From positions 1-64,000 of the forward strand of contig NZ_JAKJPO010000001.1 in assembly GCF_021725675.1 (NCBI RefSeq): a DNA stretch of 64,000 bases. The letters run 5' to 3'. Of this stretch, positions 42,828 through 52,300 are shown piece by piece (positions within the stretch are counted from its first letter, which is position 1; each line of letters begins with the position of its first letter). Made by a program: the position numbers and the translations under genes. This DNA comes from Marilutibacter chinensis. Its GTDB lineage: Bacteria > Pseudomonadota > Gammaproteobacteria > Xanthomonadales > Xanthomonadaceae. The notes beneath the pieces are model-generated. The model had not been told where the DNA came from, searched no databases, and saw nothing but the letters and a program-made list of their open reading frames with translations.

Positions 42828-44410
42828 TGATCAGGCTGGCATCGACGATCTTCGTCCGGGCCGGGTCCGGGATCTTGCGCACGAAGGGGGCGGTACCGTT
42901 GCTAGCGACGCTGTTCGCGCTGGCGGCCTGCGGCGCTCCTGGACCCGGGAGCGGGGCGGGCGCCGGCGTCGGTGCCGATACCACCGGCGCCGTCGATGCC
43001 GCCGGTTCGGATGCGGCTGGCGTGACCTCTGCAGACCGTCCACGCAACGTGGTGTTCATCCTCAGCGACGACCACCGCTACGACTTCATGGGCTTCATGC
43101 CGGGCGCGCCGGAATGGCTGGAAACGCCTGCTCTCGACCGCATCGCCGCGGGCGGCGCGCACGTCCGCAACGCGTTCGTCACCACGTCGCTGTGCTCGCC
43201 GAGCCGCGCGTCGATCCTGACCGGGCAGTACGCGCACCGGCACCGGATCGTCGACAACACCTCGCCGATCCCCGACGGAACCCGCTATTTTCCGGAGTTC
43301 CTGCAGAAGGCCGGATACAGCACCGCCTTCATCGGCAAGTGGCACATGGGCGAGGTCGACGACATCCCTCAGCCGGGATTCGATCACTGGGTCAGCTTCC
43401 GGGGGCAGGGCGCCTATCGCGATCCGGTGCTGAACGTCGACGGCGTGCGCCGGCAGGAGAAGGGCTACACCACCGACCTGTTGACCGATCACGCCCTGGG
43501 CTGGCTGCGCCGGCACCAGCAGGTCGAGCCCGGCAAGCCGTTCTTCCTGTACCTGTCGCACAAGGCGGTGCATGCCGAGTTCGAGCCGGCCGGGCGCCAT
43601 GCCGGACGCTACGCGGACAAGCCGATTCCATACCCGGAGACGATGTCCGAGCGCGCCAACCGGGACAAGCCGAAGTGGGTCCGCGAGCAGCGCAACAGCT
43701 GGCACGGCGTGGACTACATGTACCACGGCGACATGGAGTTCGACGGCTTCTACAAGGCCTACGCAGAAACCCTGCTGGCGCTGGACGAGAGCGTCGGTCG
43801 GGTGATGGATTACCTGGAGGAAGCCGGACTGGAGGACGACACCCTGGTCATCTACATGGGCGACAACGGCTTCCTGCTCGGCGAACACGGCCTGATCGAC
43901 AAGCGCCATGCCTACGAAGAGTCGATGCGGGTGCCGATGCTCGCCTACGCGCCCGGCCTGGTGGAGCCGGGTTCGACGATCGACTCGATGGTGCGCAACA
44001 TCGACGTCGCTCCGACGATCCTCGACCTCGCCGGGGCCCAGACCGCCATCGACATGGACGGCCGCTCGGTGCTTCCGCTGTTGCGTGGCGAGCAGGTCGA
44101 CTGGCCGCTGGAGATGCTCTACGAGTACTACTGGGAGCACGCGTTCCCGCATACGCCGACCGTGTTCGCGTTGCGCGACCAGGACTTCAAGTACATCTAC
44201 TACCATGGTGTCTGGGAGAGCGACGAGCTCTACGACCTGCGCAACGACCCGCGCGAGAAGCACAACCTGATCCGCGATCCGGATCACGCCGGGCGTGCGC
44301 AGGCGATGAAGTCGCGGATGTGGGACCTGCTGGAGCGGACCGACGGGATGTCGATCCCGCTCAAGCGCGCCGGCTCCTGGCAGGCCGCCGACAGGAAGCC
44401 GGAGCCGTGA
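42824..44410 (+). CDS. Type I sulfatase lipoprotein
   Basis: 528 residues. The signal peptide ends in L-A-A-C-G near residue 36, a lipobox. The sulfatase fold starts at N-V-V-F-I-L-S-D-D-H-R-Y, a metal-binding Asp pair. C-S-P-S-R at residue 124 is the C-x-P-x-R signature whose Cys becomes formylglycine. G-K-W-H-M-G near residue 170 and M-G-D-N-G-F-L-L-G-E-H-G near residue 345 complete the metal and substrate site. It should remove sulfate esters from a glycan; the substrate is unknown. The maturation enzyme is encoded directly downstream and overlaps its stop (G-T-G-A). Confidence 0.92.
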   Translation: MMIRLASTIFVRAGSGILRTKGAVPLLATLFALAACGAPGPGSGAGAGVGADTTGAVDAAGSDAAGVTSADRPRNVVFILSDDHRYDFMGFMPGAPEWLETPALDRIAAGGAHVRNAFVTTSLCSPSRASILTGQYAHRHRIVDNTSPIPDGTRYFPEFLQKAGYSTAFIGKWHMGEVDDIPQPGFDHWVSFRGQGAYRDPVLNVDGVRRQEKGYTTDLLTDHALGWLRRHQQVEPGKPFFLYLSHKAVHAEFEPAGRHAGRYADKPIPYPETMSERANRDKPKWVREQRNSWHGVDYMYHGDMEFDGFYKAYAETLLALDESVGRVMDYLEEAGLEDDTLVIYMGDNGFLLGEHGLIDKRHAYEESMRVPMLAYAPGLVEPGSTIDSMVRNIDVAPTILDLAGAQTAIDMDGRSVLPLLRGEQVDWPLEMLYEYYWEHAFPHTPTVFALRDQDFKYIYYHGVWESDELYDLRNDPREKHNLIRDPDHAGRAQAMKSRMWDLLERTDGMSIPLKRAGSWQAADRKPEP

Positions 44411-45333
44411 GCCAGATGGACCGCGCGCGGGCAAGCGGCGTGGCGTTGCTGATCGCCGTCGCCGGCCTTGCATTCGCAGCCGGCTGGTGGCTGACGGCCC
44501 GGACAACGGACGCGCCGACGGCCTCGTCGCACGCGGCGCCCCCCGAAGGCATGATCTACGTGCCCGGTGGCAATACCCGGATCGGCGCCGACGACGGCAT
44601 GCCGGCCGAACGGCCGGTGTTCACTGCCCAGGTGGCGCCGTTCTTCATGGATGTCCATCCGGTGACGGTCGCGCAGTTCCGCGAGTTCGTCGAAGCCACC
44701 GCCTACGTCACCGAGGCCGAGCGGCTCGGCGACGCCGCGGTATACGATCCGGCCACGGGCGGCTGGCGGCTGGTGCCGGGGGCGGACTGGCGCCGGCCAC
44801 GAGGGCCGGCCGCGCCGGCCGCGCCCGACGACCACCCGGTCACCCAGGTGTCGTGGAACGATGCCGTCGCCTATGCCGGATGGTGCGGAAAGCGGTTGCC
44901 GACCGAGGTCGAGTGGGAGCACGCGGCACGCAATGCCCGCGACTCGCGCGACCGCTACGCCTGGGGCGACGCGCTGGTCGAGGCGGGGCGGCACCGGGCC
45001 AATACCTGGCAGGGCACGTTTCCTGGTCACAATACCGGCGACGACGGCCATCTGCTGACCTCGCCGGTCGGCACCTACGGCGAGACCGAGCTGGGCCTGA
45101 CCGACATGGGCGGCAATGTCTGGGAATGGACCGCCGACTGGTTCCGTCCCTATGCCGAGCGCGAGACGCCGTTCGAACCGGGGCCGGCCAGCGAGAAGAC
45201 CCAGCGCGGCGGGTCGTTCCTGTGCCATCCCAGCTATTGCCACGGCTATCGCGTGTCCGCGCGCAGTCATTCCACGCCGGACAGTGCGTTCTTCCATGTC
45301 GGGTTCCGGCTGGTGAAGGACGTGGAGGCGTGA
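44407..45333 (+). CDS. Membrane-anchored formylglycine-generating enzyme (SUMF1 family)
   Basis: 308 residues. The GTG at 44407 overlaps the sulfatase stop; an ATG at 44416 is possible. Residues about 10-32 are one membrane span, placing the enzyme domain in the periplasm. The domain starts P-E-G-M-I-Y-V-P-G-G and has the family's D-M-G-G-N-V-W-E-W-T near residue 235. Both active-site Cys of true FGE are present as C273 and C278 in G-G-S-F-L-C-H-P-S-Y-C, the C-x4-C pair also found in human FGE. So it should convert the sulfatase Cys to formylglycine, but outside the cytoplasm, which is uncommon. Confidence 0.88.
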   Translation: MSQMDRARASGVALLIAVAGLAFAAGWWLTARTTDAPTASSHAAPPEGMIYVPGGNTRIGADDGMPAERPVFTAQVAPFFMDVHPVTVAQFREFVEATAYVTEAERLGDAAVYDPATGGWRLVPGADWRRPRGPAAPAAPDDHPVTQVSWNDAVAYAGWCGKRLPTEVEWEHAARNARDSRDRYAWGDALVEAGRHRANTWQGTFPGHNTGDDGHLLTSPVGTYGETELGLTDMGGNVWEWTADWFRPYAERETPFEPGPASEKTQRGGSFLCHPSYCHGYRVSARSHSTPDSAFFHVGFRLVKDVEA

Positions 45334-45554
45334 CGATGTCGCATACGACGCGCGCGTGCGCTCCCATGCCGGCAGCAGCGGGGGCGCGGCGGATGGAATA
45401 CGGACCCGGCCAGTGGGTGGAGCGCGATCCGTCCGCGAGCGGTGCCGATGGCGGTCGGAGGCCCGATATGGCTTCCGTGCACGCCGGCGGAGGCTGGCGA
45501 TCGTCGGCGGCTGCTGGCACGGTGTTGACAGGTAACGGTGCGGGAGCGGCGGCG

Positions 45555-46475
45555 ATGCGATTCGGCAGGGGTCTTGTCTTTTCCGTTTCGCTCGCCGTCC
45601 TGCTGCTTGCGGGTCCGCCGCCGGTTGCCGCTGCCGACGACGGCAGCGGTGACGACACTGCAGCGATGGGGGCCGCCCTGGACGTGATGACCTTCAACCT
45701 GCGCTATGCCGGCACCCGGCCGCCGAACGCGTGGGCCGAGCGCCGCCCGGTCGTGCTGGAGCTGCTGCGGCGTCGTGCGCCCGACCTGGTCGGCACCCAG
45801 GAGGGGCTGTATCGGCAACTGATCGACATCGACGAGGGCCTGCCGGAATACGAATGGATCGGGCTTGGCCGCGATGGCGGCAGCCACGGCGAGTTCATGG
45901 CGGTGTTCTACCGCCGCGACCGCCTCGTCCCGCTCGAGTACGACCATTTCTGGCTGTCCGATACGCCCGAGGCGATCGGCTCGCGCAGCTGGGGCAACCG
46001 TTTCAGCCGGATGGCCACCTGGGTCCGCTTCCGTGACCGACAAAGCGGCTGCGAACTGTATGCGCTCAACACCCATCTCGATCACGAAACGCCCGCTGCG
46101 AGGACGAAGAGCGCGCAGTTGCTGGTCGACCGCGTCTCCGGCTTCGAGCCGGGCATCCCGGTCGTGCTGCTCGGCGACTTCAACGCGGCGACGACGGGAC
46201 CGGAGGCGGCCGACCAGGTGTATGCGACGCTGACCGCGGAGGGCGCGTTCGTCGATACCTGGAACGAGGCCGGGCAGGGCGAGCCGGCGTTCGGGACCTT
46301 CCACGACTTCGGCGGTACCGGCAACGCCGCGGGAGGGGCGCGGATCGACTGGATCCTGACCCGTGGCGCCTTCGTCACGCGTTCGGCCGGGATCGACACC
46401 TTCGCCCGCGATGGCCAGTACCCGAGCGACCATTTCCCGGTCACCGCACGGGTCGAAACGCCGCGCTGCCGCTGA
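45555..46475 (+). CDS. Secreted endonuclease/exonuclease/phosphatase-fold protein
   Basis: 306 residues from the ATG at 45555, which opens a clean signal peptide (ends P-V-A-A-A). An ATG at 45336, three bases past the FGE stop, would add a 73-residue low-complexity lead and is less likely. The EEP motifs are present: V-M-T-F-N-L-R-Y, G-T-Q-E-G-L, N-T-H-L-D-H, G-D-F-N-A and S-D-H-F-P-V. The fold cleaves phosphodiesters; secreted members often sit in glycan loci without known substrate. In this context removal of a phosphate-bearing substituent from the glycan is possible but unproven. Confidence 0.8.
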   Translation: MRFGRGLVFSVSLAVLLLAGPPPVAAADDGSGDDTAAMGAALDVMTFNLRYAGTRPPNAWAERRPVVLELLRRRAPDLVGTQEGLYRQLIDIDEGLPEYEWIGLGRDGGSHGEFMAVFYRRDRLVPLEYDHFWLSDTPEAIGSRSWGNRFSRMATWVRFRDRQSGCELYALNTHLDHETPAARTKSAQLLVDRVSGFEPGIPVVLLGDFNAATTGPEAADQVYATLTAEGAFVDTWNEAGQGEPAFGTFHDFGGTGNAAGGARIDWILTRGAFVTRSAGIDTFARDGQYPSDHFPVTARVETPRCR

Positions 46476-46523
46476 GTCCGCGGCTCCGGATCGATCCCTC
46501 GCGCGCCCCGGATGAACCGCGCA

Positions 46524-46577
46524 GCGGCGTGAGCCGCGATCGGGCCCTCACCGGGAAGTCCTCGCGGCTCACGCCGC
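46524..46577. repeat. REP-like dimer between convergent genes
   Basis: GCGGCGTGAGCCGCGA (46524-46539) and its exact inverse (46562-46577) flank a 22-base loop. The core matches copies at 6614 and 56229. Located between the ends of the EEP-type gene and the GH1 gene, where it can act as a bidirectional terminator or mRNA end protector. Confidence 0.8.
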
Positions 46578-46630
46578 CCCTGCCGGCGCGGTCGCGATGG
46601 ACGATGCGTCAATCCGCGGCCGGCCCGGCT

Positions 46631-48007
46631 TCAGTAGGGAAGCGGTTCGGCCAGGCTGCGGCCGTGGCTGCGGATCACCCCGGAGTACCAGTGCGCGCTG
46701 TCCTTGGGGGTGCGTTCCTGGGTCGCATAGTTCACGTGGACCATGCCGAAACGCTTGGAATAGCCCAGCGACCACTCCAGGTTGTCCAGCAGCGACCACA
46801 GCATGTAGCCGCGCACGTCGACACCGGCCCGGATCGCATCGTGGATGGCGGCGATGTGCTTGCGCAGGTAATCGATCCGCAGCGGATCGCGGACCCGGCC
46901 GCGGCCATCCCCGTCGACGTCGGCGATCGGCGGGTCGTACATCGCCGCGCCGTTCTCGGTGACGTAGACCGGGATGTCGCCGTAGGTCTGCTTGAACCAG
47001 ACCAACAGGTCGGTCAGCCCCTTCGGATAGACCTCCCAGCCGGTCTCGGTGTAGGTCGCCAGCGGCTGGCGCACGCTGCCGGCCTTCAGTGGATAGCTGT
47101 CGTTGGCCTCGGTCACGCCGCGGGTGTAGTAGTTGATGCCGACGAAGTCGAGTTGCTGGCGGATCAGTTCGAAGTCCTGCTTCGGCCATTCCGGCCACGC
47201 GGCGCCGAACACGTCTTCCAGTTCTTCCGGGTAGCGGCCGAGCAGGGCGGGGTGCAGGTACTGCTCGTTCATGTAGGCGTGCGCGCGGCGGGTGGCGACG
47301 CGATCGGCCTCCGAATCGGATGCCGGGTACTTGGGCTCGATGTTCACCACCAGCCCGATCTCGTGCGCGCCGGCCTCGCGATACGCACGGACCGCGGCCC
47401 CATGCGCGCGCATCAGGTTGTGCGACGCGATCGGCGCTTCGAACAGGCTGCGATGTCCGGGGGCCAGCGCGCCATGCAGATAGCCGCCGTCGGTGATCAC
47501 CCACGGTTCGTTGAGGGTGACCCACTTCTTCACCCGGCCATCCAGCGCCCGGTACATCACCGAGGCGTACTCGGCGAACCAGTCGGCGCTGTCGCGGTTG
47601 AGCCAGCCGCCGCGGTCGTCCAGTGCCGCCGGCAGATCCCAGTGATAGAGGGTCAGCAGCGGCTCGATGCCGTTGGCGAGCAGCTCGTCGACCAGTCGCG
47701 AGTAGAAGTCCAGGCCCGCCTGGTTGATGCGGCCGGTGCCGTCGGGCAGCACCCGCGCCCAGGCCACGCTGAAGCGGTAGGCCTGCAGGCCGAGATCACG
47801 CATCAGCCTCACGTCGTCCTTCCAGCGGCGGTAGTGATCGCAGGCGACGTCGCCGGTATCGCCGTTGAGAGTCATCCCGGGCGTATGCGCGAACCGGGTC
47901 CAGATGCTGGGGCCGGCGTCATCGGCCAGCGGCGAGCCCTCGATCTGGTGGGCGGCGGTCGCCGCTCCCCACAGGAATCCATCGGGAAAGGTGGGGACTT
48001 GGCTCAT
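46631..48007 (-). CDS. GH1 beta-glucosidase
   Basis: 458 residues, no signal peptide, so cytoplasmic. The acid/base T-L-N-E-P-W is near residue 164 and the nucleophile V-T-E-N-G near residue 355. N-terminal F-P-D-G-F-L-W-G-A-A-T-A is typical of GH1. It would hydrolyse imported beta-glucosides or disaccharides. GGAGG lies eight to ten bases upstream. It is transcribed away from the ATPase gene; the shared 112-bp gap holds one of the three LacI-type palindromes. Confidence 0.94.
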   Translation of the reverse strand: MSQVPTFPDGFLWGAATAAHQIEGSPLADDAGPSIWTRFAHTPGMTLNGDTGDVACDHYRRWKDDVRLMRDLGLQAYRFSVAWARVLPDGTGRINQAGLDFYSRLVDELLANGIEPLLTLYHWDLPAALDDRGGWLNRDSADWFAEYASVMYRALDGRVKKWVTLNEPWVITDGGYLHGALAPGHRSLFEAPIASHNLMRAHGAAVRAYREAGAHEIGLVVNIEPKYPASDSEADRVATRRAHAYMNEQYLHPALLGRYPEELEDVFGAAWPEWPKQDFELIRQQLDFVGINYYTRGVTEANDSYPLKAGSVRQPLATYTETGWEVYPKGLTDLLVWFKQTYGDIPVYVTENGAAMYDPPIADVDGDGRGRVRDPLRIDYLRKHIAAIHDAIRAGVDVRGYMLWSLLDNLEWSLGYSKRFGMVHVNYATQERTPKDSAHWYSGVIRSHGRSLAEPLPY

Positions 48008-48042
48008 CGACGGGGGCCTCCAATGCGCGGGTCATGTGGGAA

Positions 48043-48056
48043 TGTAAACGATTACA
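48043..48056. promoter_or_regulatory. LacI-type operator between the GH1 and ATPase genes
   Basis: TGTAAACGATTACA. It matches the other two palindromes (consensus TGTAAACGNTTWCA) and can serve both divergent promoters. Confidence 0.75.
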
Positions 48057-48119
48057 TGGCAGGATAGCCGAGCCCGACGACAATTGCACCGTCGCAGCAC
48101 GATAGAAGGGGATCGCCGA

Positions 48120-49214
48120 ATGGCCAAAGTGTCGCTCGACCGCTTGCGCAAGGTCTATCCGGACGGGCACGTGGCCGTGCAGGAGGCGAGTTTCGAGGTC
48201 GACGACGGCGAGTTGCTGGTGCTGGTCGGGCCGTCGGGCTGCGGCAAGTCGACCCTGTTGCGGATGATCGCTGGACTGGAAGCGATCAGCAGCGGGGAGC
48301 TGCACATCGCCGGCAGGATGGTCAACGCGCTGCCGCCGAAGGAGCGCGACATCGCCATGGTGTTCCAGAACTATGCCCTGTACCCGCACATGACGGTGGC
48401 CGAGAATCTCGGATTCGGCCTGAAGCTTCGCGGGATGGCGAAGCAGGAGGTGCGCCGGCGGGTGACCGAGGCCGCCGACATGCTCGAGATCGCGCCGTTG
48501 CTCGACCGCCGGCCGGCCGCACTGTCGGGCGGCCAGCGCCAGCGGGTCGCGCTCGGGCGCGCGCTGGTCCGCCAGCCGCAGGTCTTCCTGCTCGACGAGC
48601 CGCTGTCCAACCTCGACGCCAAACTGCGCGCCAGCATGCGGGTCGAGATCGCGCGCCTGCACCGGAAGCTGGGCACGACGATGATCCACGTGACCCACGA
48701 CCAGGTCGAGGCGATGACGCTGGGGCACCGGATCGTGGTGCTGCGCGAAGGGCGCATCCAGCAGATCGATACCCCGATGGCGCTGTACGAGCGGCCGGCC
48801 AACCTGTTCGTGGCAAGCTTCCTCGGCAGTCCGGCGATGAATCTGGTCGAAGGTGAGCTGGGCCGCGCCGACGGTGCCGGCGGGTACCGGTTGCGGATCG
48901 GCGACGGGCTCGCGCTGGCACTGCCGGAGGCCTCCGGGCTGGAAGCCGTGGTCGGGCACCGGGTCACGCTCGGGATCCGGCCGGAGGACCTGGCGCTGGC
49001 GGAGGCCGGGCCCGGCGCGCTGCCGGCCCGGGTCGAGGTCGTCGAGGCGGTCGGCAGCGAGGCCTACCTCAACCTGGATTGCGACGGCCATCCGCTGGTG
49101 GCGCGGGTACCGCCCTGGCGGCTGCCGTCGGCCGGCGAGCTCGTCCACTGTCGCCCGGCTGCCGAAAGGCTGCATTTCTTCGACCCCGGCTCCGGCGAGC
49201 GCCTGCCGGCCTGA
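48120..49214 (+). CDS. ABC sugar-importer ATPase (MalK/UgpC-type)
   Basis: 364 residues. Walker A G-P-S-G-C-G-K-S-T near residue 38, signature L-S-G-G-Q-R-Q-R near residue 135, Walker B V-F-L-L-D-E-P-L-S-N-L-D-A near residue 155, and H-loop T-H-D-Q-V-E-A-M-T. After the ATPase comes the OB-fold regulatory domain of the MalK type (residues about 240-360), including G-I-R-P-E-D. It is likely to power the permease pair at 37298-39008 because no other ATPase is in the locus. GAAGGGG at 48105-48111 supports the ATG at 48120. Confidence 0.93.
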   Translation: MAKVSLDRLRKVYPDGHVAVQEASFEVDDGELLVLVGPSGCGKSTLLRMIAGLEAISSGELHIAGRMVNALPPKERDIAMVFQNYALYPHMTVAENLGFGLKLRGMAKQEVRRRVTEAADMLEIAPLLDRRPAALSGGQRQRVALGRALVRQPQVFLLDEPLSNLDAKLRASMRVEIARLHRKLGTTMIHVTHDQVEAMTLGHRIVVLREGRIQQIDTPMALYERPANLFVASFLGSPAMNLVEGELGRADGAGGYRLRIGDGLALALPEASGLEAVVGHRVTLGIRPEDLALAEAGPGALPARVEVVEAVGSEAYLNLDCDGHPLVARVPPWRLPSAGELVHCRPAAERLHFFDPGSGERLPA

Positions 49215-49232
49215 GGCGGCGGCCGGCAGGAG

Positions 49233-49345
49233 CGCTACAGCTGTCGCGGGACCGTTATACTCGCGGGGAAACGCGGCTCCCGGGTCGCGTCGCGTTTATG
49301 TCAATCAATGACTTGGGCGCGATAATTAATCTCATACCTAATTCA
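49233..49345 (+). promoter_or_regulatory. Candidate promoter region of smc
   Basis: Two weak sigma-70-like elements: TATACT at 49256, and an AT-rich run near 49320-49345 (ATAATTAATC) after TTGGGC at 49313. The sudden AT-rich patch in otherwise GC-rich DNA is the main evidence. No start can be fixed by eye. Confidence 0.35.
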
Positions 49346-49386
49346 GCGCGCGGCCTCATGCCGCCCGTCAAGGGTTTCTCCGACGA

Positions 49387-52300
49387 ATGCGTCTGTCCAC
49401 GATCAAGCTGTCCGGTTTCAAATCCTTCGTCGACCCGACCACGCTGCACCTGCCCACCAACATGACCGGTGTGGTCGGTCCCAACGGTTGCGGCAAATCC
49501 AACATCATCGACGCGGTGCGCTGGGTCATGGGCGAGAGCTCGGCCAGCCGCCTGCGCGGCGATTCGCTGACCGACGTGATCTTCGCCGGTTCCTCGGCGC
49601 GCAAGCCGGTCTCGCAGGCGATGGTCGAGCTGATCTTCGACAACGCCGACCGCACGATCACCGGCGAGTACGGTGCCTACGACGAGATCTCGGTCAAGCG
49701 CACGGTCAGCCGCGACGGCCAGAGCCAGTACTACCTCAACGGCGCCAAGTGCCGGCGCCGCGACATCACCGACCTGTTCCTCGGCACCGGCCTGGGGCCG
49801 CGCAGCTATTCGATCATCGAGCAGGGCATGATCAGCCAGGTCATCGAGGCCAAGCCCGAGGAGCTGCGCGTCTATCTGGAAGAGGCCGCCGGCATCTCCA
49901 AGTACAAGGAGCGCCGCCGCGAGACCGAGAACCGGATCCGCCATACCCGCGAGAATCTCGACCGCCTCAACGATCTGCGCGAGGAAGTCGGCAAGCAGCT
50001 CGAGCACCTCAAGCGCCAGGCGCGGCAGGCCGAGCAGTACCAGGCGCTGCAGGCCGAGCGCAAGGTCAAGGACGCCGAATGGAAGGCGCTCGAGCACCGC
50101 GCGCTGGACCAGAAGCTGCAGGCCCAGCGCGAGAAGCTGGCCCAGCAGGAAACCCGGCTGCAGCAGCTGATCGCCGAGCAGCGCGAGGCCGAGCGCGAGA
50201 TCGAGACCGGTCGCGTGCGCCGCGAGGAGGCCGCCGAGGCGCTGGGCAAGGCGCAGGCGGCGAGTTACGAGGTCAGTGGTGCGCTGGCCCGGATCGAGCA
50301 GCAGATCCAGCACCAGAAGGAACTGTCCACGCGGCTGCAGCGCGCCCGTGACGAAGCCCAGACGGCGCTGGCCGAACTGACCCAGCACATCGGCAACGAC
50401 CAGTCCCAGCTCGACGTGTTGCAGGCGGCGATCGCCGAGTCCGAGCCACGGATCGAACAGCTGCGGGAAGAGGATGCCGCCCGCCAGGATGCTTTGCGCG
50501 ACGCCGAGAACCGGCTGTCGGACTGGCAGCAGCGCTGGGACGAGCACAGCCGGGCGCAGTCGGAGGCGGTCCGCGCCGCCGATGTCGAGCGCACCCGCAT
50601 CGAACACCTCGACCGCCAGGCGCTGGACGCCGAGCGCCGCCGGGAGGCGCTGACCGCCGAGCGCAACGGTCTCGACCTGGCCGCGCTGTCGGAAGCCTTC
50701 GCCGCGTTGCAGGAGCAGCACGAGACCCAGAAGCTGTCGCTCGACTCGCTTACCGACGCGCTCGAATCGCGGAAGTCGGCGCTGGCCGAGGTCCAGGAAC
50801 AGCAGCGCGCCACCCAGTCCGAGCTGGCCGAGGTCCGCAAGCAGGCGCAGACCGCGCGCGGCCGGTTGTCGTCGCTCGAGACTCTGCAGCATGCGGCGCT
50901 CGGCCAGGAGCAGGGCGCCGCGCTGGACTGGTTGAAGGCGCGCGGGCTGGACTCCGCGGCACGGGTCGGCGAACGCCTGCAGGTCGAGGCCGGCTGGGAA
51001 AACGCGGTCGAAAACGCGCTCGGCCAGCTGGTCGAAGGAGTGCTGGTCGAATCGCCCGAGACGCTGGTTGACGCGATCGGCGAACTCGGCGAGGGCCGGC
51101 TGGCGCTGGTCGAACCGAAGAACGACGCGGTCGATTTCGCGCCGACCTCGCTGGCCTCGAAGGTGCGCGGGCCGATCGCGGTGCGCCGCATCCTCGCCCG
51201 CCTGCATGCGGCCGAGGACCTGGCCGCAGCCCGGGCGATGCTGCCGATGCTGAGCGAGGGCGAATCCATCATCACCCGCAACGGAGAGCGGCTGGGCGCG
51301 GGCTGGCTGCGGGTGATGCGCTCGGGCGCGGCCCGGCAGGGCGCGCTGCTGCGCGAGCGCGAGATCCAGTCGCTGCGTGGCGAGATCGAGACCCTGCAGG
51401 CGCGCGAGCACGAGCTGGAGTCGCTGCAGGTGCAGCTGCGCGATCGCGCCCTGGCCGCCGAGCAGCAGCGCGAGGACGCCCAGCGGACCCTGTACATGGC
51501 GCACCGCGGTGTATCGGAACTGGCCGGGCAGCTGCAGAGCCAGCAGGGCCGGCTGGATTCGGCGCGCGGGCGGATCGAGAAGATCGACGCCGAGCTGGCG
51601 CAGCTGGCCGAGGCGACCGAAGCCAGCCGCGAGCAGTCGCGCGAGTCGCGGATGCGCCAGGAAGAGGCGGTGATGAAGATGAGCGAGCTGGAGGATGTCC
51701 GCCAGCAGCTCGACGCCGAACGCAGCCGCCTGTACGAGGCGCGCGACCAGGCCCGCACGCTGGCCCGCGAATCGCGCGACGCCGCGCATGCGCTGGCGCT
51801 GACCCTGGAGACCCAACGCACCCGGGTCGCGGCGCTGACCCAGGCGCTCGACCGGATGGGCGGCCAGCGCGGCCAGCTCGACAGCCGCCTGGAGGAGTTG
51901 AGCCTGCAGCTGGAGGAGGGCGACTCGCCGGTCGACGAACTCGAACAGCAGCGCCAGGTCGCGCTCGAGCAGCGTGTGCAGACCGAACAGGCGCTGACCC
52001 GGGCGAGGACCACCCTCGACGGCATCGACGCCGACCTGCGCCGTTTCGAGCAGGTCCGCCAGCAGCGCGACGAGCAGGCGCTGCAGCAGCGCGAGGCGAT
52101 CGGCCAGCGCCGTCTCGACCAGCAGGCGCTGCTGCTGAAGGCCGAGCAACTGGTCGAGGCCGTGACCGAGGCCGGCTTCGTGCTCGAGGACGTCGCCAAT
52201 ACGCTGGTCGAGGGCGCGGAGCCCGCGGCCTGGGAGCGGTCGGTGAACGAGATCGACGCACGCCTGCGCCGGCTGGAACCGGTCAACCTCGCCGCGATCG

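Noticed and set aside
45336-45554. Extended N-terminus of the EEP-fold protein starting at 45336
   Set aside because: The added 73 residues are low-complexity and would bury the clear signal peptide that begins at 45555.
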